From: Protula sp. h YS-2021
Taxonomy: Eukaryota > Annelida > Polychaeta > Sabellida > Serpulidae
Length of the DNA stretch: 64,000 nt
Assembly: GCA_949752745.1 (NCBI GenBank)
Contig: OX457024.1
Span: forward strand, 52,035,810-52,099,809
Direction of reading: 5' to 3'
Every line of letters starts with the position of its first letter. Position 1 is the first letter of the stretch. Under the pieces are notes generated by a model, which was given only the letters and a program-made list of their open reading frames with translations, did no database searches and had not been told where the DNA came from. Both the position numbers and the translations under genes were made by a program. Shown piece by piece: positions 23,993-38,900 of this stretch.

Positions 23993-26900
23993 CTGAAATA
24001 ACCGCAGCGTTGACATTCACTCAATACCACTCAAAGCCAGTCATTTCAAAGTGGAGTGCTTCACCAATAAAGCCATTTTCTTTTCATTAGAACTTTCATG
24101 GGGAAAAATGATTGAAGCTTAGAAATAAAACGATTTCGCATAAATAAAACAAATCAAAATAACATGTTTTTCTTGATAGTTTTTCCCTTTTTCAGTTACT
24201 TTTTTATTATGTTTCCCCCTTGTGCTAGATTCTCATGTCAGTTCATGATGAAATATTTCGATCTGCACAAGCTAAAATGCCTGCATATAGATATGTATGT
24301 ATTTACGGGAGGAGGTTCAGCGGGCAAGAGGCAAGGCACAATGTTGCACTTCTCATCAGGTATAGGAAAGGTGAGGTCGAATTCTTCAGTTAACCGAAGT
24401 AACCACTGCAGCATATTGTCAGGATAGTCCTTCCAAATTTTATGCAGATCCTTGTGATACAGTCTGCCATCCTGAAAGAAAAAGATAATTCTAGGTTCGC
24501 TTTTAAGTGAACGTCGACCTCATCTCACAAAAAGAAAAATGGAGTGTATTTCGAAAAGCAGAACACACATGCATACACAAAAATAATCTACACGCTCCAA
24601 ATTCAACCTGCTTTTTTTTCACAAACAAAAATACGGACATGCATTCCATGCACAAAAACGATCCTCTACAACCCATAGCCTATTTTGGATTGATCGGGTC
24701 ACAGCATGATTCCTCTTACACAGCACATAGCCTGTTTTAGACTGATGAGGTTACAGAATGACTCTTCTCATACAATCTTCGAAATTGCCTTTCCTCCTTA
24801 TGTGTTATTTGGTCAAACCAGACAAAACTGCACATGTCACTCCTTTCATTTCATTTAACCTTTGTATCTTTATGTGCATTTAGTCTGACATCTGCACAAC
24901 ATACTGGCATTTTTCCATAGCAGTATCGGTGGTCACCTACCTGAATGGGCGATTCCCGTACATTGACCACACAAGCCATAGCGTCTACAATCCACTGCGG
25001 ATTAATTACCACGATGTTGCGCAGAAACTCATTGTGGAAATGCTGCACCGCCCCAAGGTCGTGCAAAAACCCAATAGCCTGCACTATCTGCCAGTGAAAA
25101 TAAACAGCATGGCAGTTAGTAGTCTCACTTTACATTTGTAGTGACACAGACAAACGAAATGCATTAGTAACGCCTTTGCGACTAAGAAAAGCATTCGTTA
25201 TACAAAAAGGTGAAATAACTAGAAATGGGATAAAAAAAAAACAAAACAAAACGCATAGGTCCTTAACGCGGCCATCATTCTTTTACACAGAACATTAAGA
25301 CATAGTTCCAGGTATTACAGTTTGAATACCTGCCATTCAGTTTATCAACAGTTAATCATCATCATCATCATCAAATGGCTCTTGTAACGCGCTTATTCAG
25401 CCAGGCCACTGAGCGCACAATTGTAAGCTTTCTTAAACAGATGAGTTTTTAGCAGTTTTTTTTAATTTGGTAACGATGACGAAGTTCTTATGTAGTTAGG
25501 AAGAGCATTCCAAAATACTGGAACTGCATAACTGAGAGCACGTTCCCCGTATTTCAGCCGTGTTCTTTGAGAGTCAGTTTATCAGCAGATCGCAGCGATG
25601 TACATGGTTGGTACACTTGTAACATGTCTGTTAAGTAGCCGAGCGCTTCTCCATTCAATGCCTTAAAGGCGATCAACAAAATTTTGTATTGAATCCTCTG
25701 CGGAACGGGCAGCCAATGTAAGGATATAAAAATAGGTCTTGTAGGCTCATAATTTGGAACGCGTGCTATTATCCGTGCTGCTACTCGCATAATTTGTTGT
25801 AGGCTATTTCTTAGCTTTGTCGAAGCAAAGGCCAAGAGACTATTACAATAATCGATCGTTGGAACAACTAACGCATGTACTAGTGTTTTGGCTGTGTCAT
25901 GAGTCAGATATGGCCGAATTTTCTTTATCCAACTGAGGAAATAAAAACAGGATTTTCTTAACTGTTGTACATATCTTTTCACAGACAAAGTATCGCCCAA
26001 AGTCACCCCCAAGTTTCTGGCTTGGCTGACAGAAACGATAGTTTCACCGGATAAGTTCAAGTGGTCTACTGCAATTCGAGAAGAATTTTGTTTGCTGCAT
26101 ATCACCAAGAAAACAAGAATTCCATTTTATCCTCGTTAATTTTTAATTTATTGTTCAACATCCATTTTGATATCTCGCCAATTTCATGTTCCAGATGATT
26201 TTTTGCAGCTAAATGAGCACTTTCACATTTGGGTCAAAGCTCTTTATTACTTGTGTGTCATCTGCGTACATATGAAATGCAAGTAGCAGCAACCGAATTA
26301 GCACGCCTGATGGTTTTGCATAGTCGCTACCTAGTTTGGGGCCAAGCCAGGAACCTTGCGGAACAGCCCTTGTAAGAGGTTCCTCCTTTGAATATTGACC
26401 ATCTACATACACTTTAGCTGTACGCTCATCTAAATAACATTGGAACCAGGCCAGTGCGATGTCTGTCACTTTTATCGTTTGATTTAGACGTTTGAGCAAA
26501 ATGGAGTGTTTGACAGTGTCAAATGCAGCACTTAAATCAAGTAGGGCCATGAAGATCCCTCCGTTGCGGTCCGGCGACTTAAAAATGTCATTGAAGACCT
26601 TGAGAAGCGCTGTTCCTGTGCTGTGACGCTTTTTGTAAGGTGATTACAATTGTTCGCGAAGGTGATTTTTTTCAATGTGTTCCAACAGCTGGTTTCCCAC
26701 AGCATGCTCTACTATTTGCAACAGAAAAGGTAAGTTCGAAACAGGTCTATAATTTTTCAGTTCGCGTGGCAGAGTTGGCTTTTTAACGAGTCGCCGAAAA
26801 TAGCTTGTTTAAAACACTCGGGCACATAACCTGTTTCCAAAGAAAGGGTGACAATTTGTGTTATGATAGGGATAGGTTCATCGAGACAAGCTTCTAAGAT

Positions 26901-29900
26901 ATCCGTAGTTGTTGGATCTAGTTCACACAAGGTTGTGTTTGCATTGGTTACGAGTCAACAAACTTCAGTTTGAGTAAGAGGTTTGAAATGGGCCAGCAAA
27001 GTGTCATCAGTTGAGATACGGTCATCGAACTCAAAAGCGGCTTCAATACTATCACTAAAACAGTTTTGTATTTTACTATCAGTCTTTTCCCCCAAAAAAA
27101 TCACTAAACGGATTCACTAGCTCAGATCCTCCTACATTTTTATCCTATTTGATTTATTTTTGGGCAAAGGGGTCATGCATACGATTTATGCTTTTTTAGT
27201 CGATAGGACAATTTTTCTATTTTTGGGGAATTTTTGAGGAAAAAAAATCAAAAATAATTCAAAATGCATCTCCTCCTACATTTTTGATCCGATGTTATTT
27301 ATTTCTGGTATGAGACGTCCCTAAGGGGTCTTGCATACGGCTTCTGCTTGTTCTCGATCGGGTGATTTTTTTAATTTTGGGAGAATTTTTGAAGAAAAAC
27401 TTTTGAAATGTATATCCTACATTTTTCATCCGATATCATTTGTTCAGGTGTGAGGCATCCCTAAGGGTTCGTGCATACGGCTTGTGCTGTTTCAGTCGAT
27501 CGGACAATTTTCAAAGTCCGCTCGTTTCAGCGTTCCAGCAGATCGCAAAAAAAAGTAATTTTCCGGTAGAGGACCATCTAGAGACTGCATATTTGTAATA
27601 CCAAGGAGGTCTAACCAAAACTGTGGGAGGAGGTGCATTTTGAAAAAAAAAAAAGTTTAACAAAAATTTCAAAGTCCCGTCATTTCGGCTTTTTTCGCCC
27701 GATCGCGAAAAAGGTACCTTTACGGTAGAGGATCACCTAGAGATTTCAAGTGTGTAACATCAAGAAGATCCAACCAAAAATGTAGGAGATGCATTTTGAA
27801 AAAAAAAGGTCACCAAAATTTTCAAAGTTCACCATTTCGGCTATTTTCGGCCGATCGCAAAAAAAATGATTTTCTGTTAGAGCATCACCTAGAGATTGAA
27901 AATGTGCAATTTCAAGAAGATCCGATCAAAACTGTAGGAGGAGATGCATTTTGAAAAACACACACACACACCTTTTTCAAAAGTTATTGCAAAAGAGCAC
28001 CCGACAGAGTCGGCTGGTCTTAAAAGTAATTTTTCAGAAGACAGTTGTCAGGGGAACATCCCTGTCCAGTTTTGAAAGGATTGGATGAAAACCCTCCGAG
28101 CCTTAGCATTTTGAATTTCAAAATTGCAAAAATTTACTTTTTGGTCAATTTGGTCAATTTTGGTCAAATGCCAAAAAAATAGTTTATGGCTGGGGAGGGA
28201 CGTACCTATGTAATATAAAAAAAACTCCCCCTGGTAGTTTTCGAGAAAACATCATCTAACACACACACATACCGCCGACGGCGAAAAGTGATGGGTAAAG
28301 CCCTTCTTCGACAAAGTCGAAGCTGGGCTAAAAACTGTAGAAAGAGATAGGCATCGAAAAGTAGTCAAACACACATACAGCCCATAGGTTGCTGCCGACC
28401 TGCGCCATAAAATTTTCTCGTTAAAACAAATAAATCCGTTAATGCCTTACCTCCGGCTTTTCGTAGATTCCACAATGAACAGCACACTCTTCGACCTCCT
28501 TCCACTGCAGCAAGTTTGTGTTGCTGCTTGTCTCTTCGGTTTCTCCCCTGCCTCTGCATGAAAAATCGAGTTTAAACACAACTAAAAATGTGTCCGTTGA
28601 CGAACGCCTCATTTGGTCATTGGTGGAGTAATCCCGGTCCCGGTTCAAACCCCGGCCAAGGTGTTTTGAGTGTTTCGGCCATCCCTTAAAAATTCAGGAA
28701 GCTCTGTGTGTGAAAGAATGAAGGTATGAATATGTTACCAACACTCACTGAAGCGACACGCGGATGCGTCGGTTTTTGCCCAAGTTAACCAACGTTCAAA
28801 ATCTTGATACGGTAAAACAAACAGGACAGGAAATAAGAATTTTACTTCGTTGAAGCTCCGAATTCGCTTATCTCCACTTCTATACGGGTTTTCTCGTGCA
28901 ACTCTAAGAATCACGCAATTGGGAACTAAAAATTGTTCTAGTGGCCCACACACAGCCAATCAGCATCCTTGGTACCAAGCCTCATTCTCGCATTGCGTGC
29001 GGCACCAACCACACGCGTCTTCGAGGCAGGAAATTTTTTGTTTTTCCTACCGTCACTTAAAGGTAAATTTCTCCGAAAAATACTATTATTTGTTGCATTT
29101 GGTGTTCCTTTATGGATACTTCGAGACCAAGGCTTCTCGGCTCACGTAATTTGGAGATTTTGCCTTCGTACGCCCTACTACTAGTATTCTGAGTTTGCAT
29201 CACGGGGGTTTCGTATTTTTCCCCGAAAAGTGTTACTCGGATGTCTCCACCGTTTAGTAGTATGGGCGTACCTTCTTACAAGCCATAGCGGAGCACGGAT
29301 CATTTCAGATTGCTGACGTCTGTCCTGATCTCAAGCTACTTGCTGCACTTTGGCCACCTAGACCGAGATGCGTAGCTTGGTGCTTCCTAGGAGGCTAGCA
29401 GCAACCTTAGAGCAGTGAGGAGTTGCTTGGAACTGCCTGAACGCAGAGGAGTTGATTTTCAACCGTCTGGGTCACCTACTTGCTCTAGAGACGCCAGTAC
29501 CTGCGGCTTATCGAGCACGCTCTGCGTTCTCGGTTAAGCTAAGTACGTAGTACCAAGTCGATACTTGGCTCTGAGCAAGAGGGCTGGTTACCAAGGCCCA
29601 TCTAGGTTCTTGGTAACTCCCAAGGAGCAACGTGCTACCAAGCCTTGGTGGGTCACCAAAGCTTGGTACGTCTGAGTTAGGGTAACGAGGGCCAAGCACC
29701 ATAAGGGTTCTTGGGTCTTGGTTCATGACCAAGCTTTGTGCACTCTTGGTCCCGGGCTGTGTCACCCCTGCGTTCATGCGTGCCTTGGAGGGAGGAGACG
29801 AGGAGTCAGGCCTCGTCTCCCTCTGCCCAGTGCAGGCGTTGCGTAAGTACCTCCAGATGTCAGAGAACTATAGGAAAGACGGACAAAAAGCTCTAATCAC

Positions 29901-32900
29901 TTCCTTTATGCCCAAGTTCAATAAAGATCCGTCCAAACAAACTATTTCTAAATACATCAGAAATGTCATTTTAGAGGCTTATGATAAAGCCCAGACAGAA
30001 TCAGGGTTCAGATACCTGTGTAAGGTTAAAGCCCATCAAGTCAGGCAGGTAGTTATCTCAATCAGGGCTCTGCGTAGTGTGTCTCTCAGTGACATTTTGA
30101 AGACGGGAATACTCGTTCATTAAATATTACTTAAAAAAACTACTCGCAGTGTGAGCTATCGCGCTTATTCTCTTTGGGCCCCTTCGTTGCTGCAGAGGCA
30201 GTTGTCTCTTAACTAACCTTTGTCTGCTGCAGTGAACCGATGACCAAGGGCAAAGGCAAATCCAAGCGCAAGGAAACCTTCTTCCAGCGCTCTGGCAACG
30301 GCGCAGGTAAATATAAGAAGGGCCAAAACTAAGGCCGTCGGTAACGGCGTGGGGATAAGGACACCGGGTGTTCTAGTTGTGGTGCAGTTTCCAAATGACA
30401 GAGCTGCTGTCGCTTTGACAACCAGGCGTTAGTGGGACTAGTCTCGGTGCTTCACCCCTGCAAAGCCGGTACTCCATCTTCCCTTGGCAAAAGGTGGGGG
30501 TGGTTGCGTACTCAGTAAACACGCGCATCCCTCTCGCTGCGTCCTTCGCGGCCACTAGAGTCGAATTTGCAGGGATTGGGCAAGAAGTCCAGCCCAGTTC
30601 ACTCAGCTAGTCCTACACAAGCACGTTTTAGTGCGTTCGCTTCGTAGTTTGTAATTTCTGACTTTGTATTAAACGAGTACATAACAGTGCGTCATCGGTC
30701 ATGCGCGAGGGTTCCTGTTCTTCGATCAGTGTCTTGAGTGAGTGCATTGTAGTGTTAATCAATCGATAATGTGAGTAGCATACTAGAAGAGCGCATGATA
30801 GTGCGTCATCCTGTCATGTACGAGTGCTTCGTGTCACTCCACAATACTATGTCGAGGACACGACGTGTCAAGTCTCTAGCTGGGTTCTTGGTTACTCTTG
30901 GTAACTTGAAGTGTCAAGTAGCGGTTCTTATCATAACTAAGCCGTGTGTTCTTGGTTATGAAGCTGCTAATGTATAAGTGTATGAGTGACCAAGCACACC
31001 TCAGTGTTGCAATTGCTTGATCACATGGCTAACTACGCGGACTTGGTTCCGCGATCATGTTTGTGAAAAACCAAATAAAAAGAGATTACTATAGGTATTC
31101 TAAGGTCGACATTTGCGATAAGGTTGGGATACCACCTCGTGGGAGGATGAAGGGGGATGGTGTTAGCAAGGGTTAGTAACGGAGAACAGCTTAGTATTGG
31201 GTGTGTCTTCTCCACTTGTTCTCTTTCGCCTGTTCGTCCTTCCGTGTGCGAGAGTTGTTCACCAACTCGATTATATTTTAAATTAAGGCACATTATGCAC
31301 ATGAACCACAATAGGGGGTGTTTTTATTTACGCATTTTCCCCTTCACACGGAACACGACACGTTCTTTGGAGTAAAAGCTAAGTTCATTGAGAAAGAAAA
31401 AATTTTCTGGACTACGCTCGCTACGCAGATCACCCCCCGACTCTTGTAGTAGTCCCGTACAAAGTGGAGATAAGTAAATTCGGAGCTTTTACGAAGTAAA
31501 ACTGATGTTTTATTTTCGTAAAACTCTCTTTTACGAATAAAAGCGTCATTCGCGTTCTCCACTTTTATCACAATGCCTCTCCCAGCCACCCCACGGACCT
31601 AGGTGTGGTTGGTGCAATAGGACAATACTCGAATGAGGCTTGGTAGCAAGGCACCCAGGATGCTGATTGGCTGTGACCAAGGGCTATTCGAGCCAATAGA
31701 AAAATTTTTAGTTCCCAATTGCGTGATTCTTAGTTTTACGAGAAAACCTGTACACAAGTGGAGAACGCAAATTACGTTTTTACTCGTAAAAGAGCGTTTT
31801 ACGAAAATAAACGGCAGTTAAACTGCGGAAAATAGATCTTTTTTTTTGTAAAGACAGCCTTTACCTGAATTCGTGATCATTTGATGGACGCTGCTACTTT
31901 TTAATGGAAACACACAAAAGCTGTGATGATATGAAAACAATAAAGACGTGCGGAGTTGTGTGACTGTTGGTATGAAAAGGGCGGCAGATTCCCCCTTCCA
32001 AACCTGCCCCACCCCCACCCCCACCATCTATGGAGAGTAGCTCTCGCACTTCCTGTCATGTTTTAAATGAATAGTCCCAGCGCAACAGTGAGAGTACACT
32101 CTGTTGAGTAGTAATGTTTACAGGTGACATTTACCTAGTCATTTTCGTTTCAAAGTCGAGCCACGCTTCAGGAATGTTCTCGCCCATGTACTTCTCTTGA
32201 AGGGTAACTTTAAGCAGATTGCTATGCAGATCTGCTATACCCTAGGTAAAACAACATAGATTTTGTTACTCATAGGTTTTATGATTTTTTTTATCTATTA
32301 AGATTAACAATTTAACAGTAAGACCGCATCATGACTCCCAATGTTTTTAGGGAACAACACACAATGATAAGACCAACAGAGTTAAAGTTATTCGTCTTCA
32401 AAACCTGGAAACAACGACGAATTGCATGCAACATACTTGAATTGAAAACTCACCGTCCTGTACAAACAACTGATTGCGTGAAATCCCTTGACTTGTGGAT
32501 ACTTTCGCTGAATTTCCTCTTTTGGAAGCCAGTATTTTTGGACCTTTTGAAATATATGTGAAGTAGCACTACAGTAAACAGCCAAGAAACGGGTCTTATG
32601 AACTCTCACACGTACTAGTATGGAATGCCGTTTTCACATTTATTAGGGAATTATTGATATCAAGAATTAATTTTTGAGCTCACAAATTGATTTTTGATAT
32701 CAAGAACTAATTTTTGCTATCTATAATTGTATTTTGATATCTCTAAATGTATTCTTGATCTCAAAAAATTAATTTTTGATATCAATAAATATTTAAAGAT
32801 CTTAAGAAATATTTATTGATATCAAAAATGATTCAATGATATCTAAAATTGATTTTTTGAGATAAAAATTTAATTCTTGATAGCAAAAATGAAATATTTG

Positions 32901-35900
32901 AGAGCAAAATATCAATTTTGAACTCAATAATTAATTTTCTTTTTATTGATATCAAGAATTTATTTCAGATATTATTATTTCAGACTGATGTTTTTTTTAA
33001 TTTGTATTTTGAAATCTGCAAACGATTTTTTATCTCAAAATTGATTTTTGATATCGAAATATCAGTGTATTTTTTAAATAAAAAATTCAGAAACACACAT
33101 CTGTAAATAAATAATGACTGGTCCTTATATACAGAATCTTTCTTTAATTTTTTACTATACAAAAAAGAAGCAATTCTTGAGATCAAAACCTGTGTTGTTA
33201 TTATTGATCTCAATAATAAGTTTTCATCCTTAAGTTTTATAAATGTTTGTAAAATTGATATTTTGATCTCAGAAATAAATTTTTGCTATCTAAAATTCAA
33301 TTAATGATAGCGAAATATAAATTTTCTGAGATATACATTGATTTATTGATATCTTTAATTATATTTTGATATCAAAAATAAGCATTAAATGTTAAAACGG
33401 CATTCCATATACCAGAACAGGATTGTGAACTTCTAAAGTAAAAAAATTTAGAGAATCATTTTGTGACTTAAAGTTTTAGTTTTACATTTTTAGATGTATA
33501 TAAAAACTCATGCATTTATCTGAAGCGCTAAGTGATATAAATAGAGTCCAAAGTTTTCTTTAATTTGTAAAGATTTCCGTCAAAACCGAATAAAACCACA
33601 CTTCTGGCATGAGAGAAAAAGTCTCGTTTTCTGCATTCAATTCGTGACGTCAGCAAAGGCACCCGTTCTTAAGGACTTCGTATGACTCTTATTTTACTGA
33701 AAACGACTACGCGCAGTCCGATGGTAGATGCTCGTTACACCCGTTGGTGTCACAAGCATTGGTCTCAGGGCAGACTACATTTGGATTTGCTGGGGCTCTT
33801 AAATAACAAATCACCCATATCAAACTTTTTTCAAAAAACACGCTAAATTTCTACGTCTACCCTAAGAGCTTCACACGCATTATATGACAAAACAAAACAT
33901 CGGAGATCTCACAGGTAAAATAATTATCACGGGTCAGGATGATTATGTCTATACATTACCTTCGATCAATAAATATTTGCCTATTTTTGGATTGATTTTT
34001 TTTATGACAAAACTAGAGCCTCAGTAAGGCAGGATCCCCCGTGGAGCAGTAAAAGTAAAATGAGGTTAAGTCACGCTGCAAGGTTTCAGGTTCCTACGAC
34101 AACCCCTTCTAGAGAAGTCCGTCGGACAAAACATCGTCCCACGGCTAAGTTCAAGCCAAAAATTCACGATTTTTGACAATTTCCCACGACGACAATAATG
34201 CGAAGTTGCACATCTTTCATATATATATTTTCATTACGCAAGGTTTCAGGTTCCTACGACACACCCTTCTATGAGAAGTCGACCGGACAAAACTTAGTAC
34301 TTTTTGAGGACAGACAGATGGGCGGACAGACGGACGGACCAGCTCATAACTATATCCCTCCGTTTCACGGGGGATAATGAATCCCCATTCACACCTTATA
34401 GTGTTCTACAATTTTGAACAACATTTTAATATAATTATTTGCAGTGGTTTTTACAACATTTCTATTTTCAGTTTGCTATTTCAAATTCTGTGGTAAGATA
34501 TAATTCGATAACTTATAAAAAATATTCGTAGGGGATTGTATTGTTCTTTAGATCCCTTCTAACTGCTATGGTCATGTCGGGATCCCCCTGCCACATTATA
34601 CTGAAATGGGGCATTCCAGCCCTCCTTCTAACCCTTACATGTGGAGTGCCTCACATGGTAGCAAGGAGGAGTCCCAATTTTAAAGTCTTAGGTATGACCC
34701 GACCGGGGTCTGAACCCACGATCTTCCAGTCTCGAGGCGGACACTCTAACCACTAGGCCACAAAGGCTGGTTCGTAGAGGAACAAACATCTAATTTTTCC
34801 AAAGCAATCAACCCTTTAACCGGTCTTGGATTCAGTAAAGAACACTGTTCACTAAGCCATTTCAATGTTATGTGAAAAATGAATGCGTTTGATACCTGAT
34901 CGACGTGGGAGCCGACCACGAGTATGGGCGCTTTGGGGGCGTGGCATGCGATAGAACTGAGCCAGAAGTCGAGGCCTGCGTGCTCATATCCCAGCCGAAT
35001 GTTCCACAGCAACATATACACAGCTCGGTTTGACAGAAAAAACTGAATCAAAAAGAGAAGACGTCTCATGAATTGAAGCAATGCAAATGCAACCAATGGT
35101 ACATGACTTAAAATTATGTTTTAATTTTAATCTAAATGAAATATAAATGAAAAAAAAAAGACACTTCTTGTTAAAAAATTAAAGATTTTTTTTTTTCATT
35201 TTTGTCAATGGGTTCACTTAGCCGCATCATATAACACGTACCTGGTGGGTGTTGTAGTACACAGACTGCCCGGCGAAGTCCCAGACGCTATAGGTGACCT
35301 CGTCATCGCCGTACTTGACGGGCCAGTTCACTATGTCAATGCCATCCGTAATCGTCTGCTCCTGAAGCAAACCCAACGCTAAGAATTAATTCGTATCGCA
35401 GAGACAAAACAGACAAAATCATATTAAAGAAGCACACTTAATCACTACAACAAATTTCACTAAAACAGATTTCACTGCACGTCTTTTTATCGGGCTCTGA
35501 AAGTTCGTCACTACAGCAGTTTTATTGTACGCCATTTCTATACGGTCCCTTAAGTTTTATCGCACTTCTTTTTATGCGAATCTAGAAAGTGGTCGCCGCA
35601 AACAGGTTTTACTTTAGTCTTTTTATCCGTGTCTTGAAGTTGGTCGTTACAAGTAAGTTTTACCGCAGTCTTTTTTTATCCAGTTCTGGGACGTAGTCGC
35701 TACATCGCCAATTCGCTACTTTACGGTTATTCTTTTTTTTTTTTTTTTGCTAACCGCCACCCCCTACCTCGGCCATTTACTGTAGGTACGACTCTAAACG
35801 CAACCCTAACTCTTTTAGGCAACGTGACGGTGAGTTTCTGTACCCTAAGTTTAGTTATAGCCATGATATATACCTTGTCTTCGTACATTTTCATCAACCA

Positions 35901-38900
35901 AAAAGTACCAGAAAGGCGTTCTTAATAACTGTGCAACAGATGACTCACCTCTGTGGGAGGGGGGAGGGGGCATTTTGGTGCCACAGTGGTGAGATGTTTG
36001 TCATAACATATTGAATGACCCACTTCCATGTACTGCAAACACGCTAACCGTTACATAATCACTCCAATATATATGGAACAGTTTGGCAACCAAATGAAAA
36101 AAAGTTTGAGCGAAAAAAAAAAAAAAAACAATAGCTAGACCTGCTGAGGCCTGTAAATACGACCATATTATCCCGTTGTCAGTCGTTTCAATTCTGAATT
36201 GCGGGTAAGGCCGTTAGGGGATTCGTACACCTTCTCCATCTCTACAACTCGTGACACATGTCTGCTGAAAAGATAACTGAGATGAGTGACGACCTCGACC
36301 AAAGGAACACTAGAAGCGAACTAGAGCGACCAGTGCACACAAAACATTAGAGTACAGAGTTATTTCACACACTTTCAATCGACACCTATTTAGTTTCTTG
36401 TTTTTGTGAACCATAATCCACCAAAACCATTTTCCATTTTTCTTTTCACTGAATTAAAATATTAATTTCTGTATACACAATATCATAATTCATTCTCAAA
36501 AATTAAAAAAGTTAAACTAAACTAGAGCGCTCAGTACTAACCAACAACAGTGTACCCGAACAAGTAAAAAACACTTCTATCAGCCATCCGTTGCCTTTTT
36601 TGTTTTTTTTTTTTTTTTTTTTTTTTTTTTGTAAACGAAAACGAAGTCCAACAACCTCCCCCCCCCCCCCCCCCCCCTCCCGACCGCAGCTGCCTTTTCA
36701 CAAAGTTTTATTTGAACAAATCCGTACTATTTTCAGAATAATAACCCCTTTTGCCTTGTATAAATGTATCGCATGTAGCCTGTCACCTTTATGCAAATTT
36801 TAAAGGGGGGAAGGGGTACGTAACTTAACTTGTGGGTATCTCAATCCTCTTTCTGCTACAAGTTCAGGTTTAACTCTTTTATCTTGGTCCAGAAGGTGGT
36901 CACTACCGACAGGCTTACGATATGCCTTTTTATCCGCGTCTGGAAGTTGATCACTAAAGAAGTTTTACTGTACGTCTTTTTTGTCCGGTTCCGGATGGTG
37001 GTCGCTAAAACAGGTTTTAGGTCTGTTTTATCCGGGTTTCGAAGCTGGTCAGTACAGCAGTTTTACCGTACGTTTTTTTATCCGAAACTGGAAGGTGGTC
37101 ACTATAAACAGGTTTTACCGAAAGTTTTTCCTTTATTATTATTTTTTTTTTTGCTAGGCTTACCTCCCCCCCCCCCCCCAACCCACCAAACGGCCATCTA
37201 ATGTAGGTACGACTCTAAACACAACGCTAGACCTTTACCCAAGGTTACGGTAATGCTCTGCACCTTAACTGTAGTTATTGCTATAACGTATACTTTGTCC
37301 TTGTACATTCCAAATAGATTATGAACAGTAGGACCCACCCAAGGTATTAAGTTGAAGCTAATCGGGCATTTCGTTTTGCAATTACAGCAATGACGCACCT
37401 GTCACCTTTTAACGTCTGGTGACATCATGTATGTTGTCCAATTTACGTCAAATACAGTTCCAACTAGTGGACCAACTAAGGCAATTCGTTCGACGGGCAT
37501 CATGTTGACAAAATCAAGCGTTTACAACAGACATACACACCACATACACGTACTCATACAAGCACATAGATATACAGAAGGCACAAAAACAAAATGTTTC
37601 CACTCTACAGGGAAACATAACTAGAAATGATTTATACATTCAAATGTTATGTGCATAACTCAGTTATTCATGACGAAGAAAGGCTTATTACAGCAGGTGT
37701 ACTTGACTTTCGAATACAAATGGGTGTACGAAACGGAGTAAAGGGGCAGAAGTGTCTAAAGAATAGAAAACCATTGCCTGGTCCGGAGACACGGTGACAT
37801 TGTGACCCTTGTATGGGACAAGTCCACTAAATACTTACGGAAAACGTGAAGTCTGAATGTCTATGCCTAAAGTCGTACAACTATGGCATAGCTATAAAAG
37901 CTGCTAAAGAGGCCAGCCAAATAAGGGCAAAGTTTAAAACAAGGCTTGTGCATCAGGGACAGCCACCTAAAAATAGTGCTTAATAACACGAGATCACCAA
38001 ATTATGGTAAGGGAAAACATGAAGGTGAAATCAGAAGTAGGACTGTGTTACAAAAAAAAAAGCGAAAAAAAAAAAGATACAAACGTAGACAATGAAAAGA
38101 CAACGTAATACAATGTGTCCAAAACACGAACACAAGGCAAAGACAGCAAAATACGAGGTGTCCAAAACATGAATACAAAGACAACATAATACAATGTGTC
38201 CAAAACACGATCACAAGGCAAAGACAGCAAAATACAATGTGTCCAAAACACGATCACAAGGCAAAGACAGCAAAATACAAGGTGTCCAAAACACGATCAC
38301 ACGATAAAGACGCTGAAACACCAGTTGTCCAAAAAAAACAAAAAAAAACAGAAGAAATATACAGCGTGATACAAGGTGTCCAAAACCCGAGCACACGAAA
38401 GTAATACAATGCGACCAAAATATGGACACAAGGAAACGACAATGCAATATAAAGTGTCCAAAATTATGAGTGGTGATCCGTTGTTCTTCTCCAGTTTATG
38501 TCATGAAAGAACGGCTGTTGTAATGTTGTAATATTCATATTACACCGCTTTGATAGGTGATAGTTGCTGTATGAATGGCTGTAAATGATTTTATTGTTAC
38601 GCTCACGAAACAAGTGTGAAACTTTTAACTTACAACACCGAAAAGTGTAATAATAAGACCGTCAAATGACGGTGTTCAGGAAGCGTCAGAGTAGCAGAAC
38701 ACAAACTGGCTCTGCGATGCTATTAATATACGGCTGACAGTTGCACATCCTCAACACTAATTTCGTTCTGGACTGCAAATTCTAGCTTGTGTTCATTCCG
38801 CCAACGACGTCATAGTTCAATAAGATGCAAAGGTACAGCCACTTACATTTTGTTTATGATGACTCGAAGTTGTACTGTATACAATGTGATGTGAAAAAGC

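Noticed and set aside
28610..28670. Box-B-like ggttcaaaccccgg, possible tRNA or SINE
   Set aside because: No convincing box A or cloverleaf; kept only as a possible degenerate SINE fragment.
37836..37865. 28-base candidate exon with a strong gtaagtatt donor
   Set aside because: The phases fit (2 to 0), but HRHSDFTFS lacks the hydrophobic pattern of the first Roc helix and the acceptor is weak.
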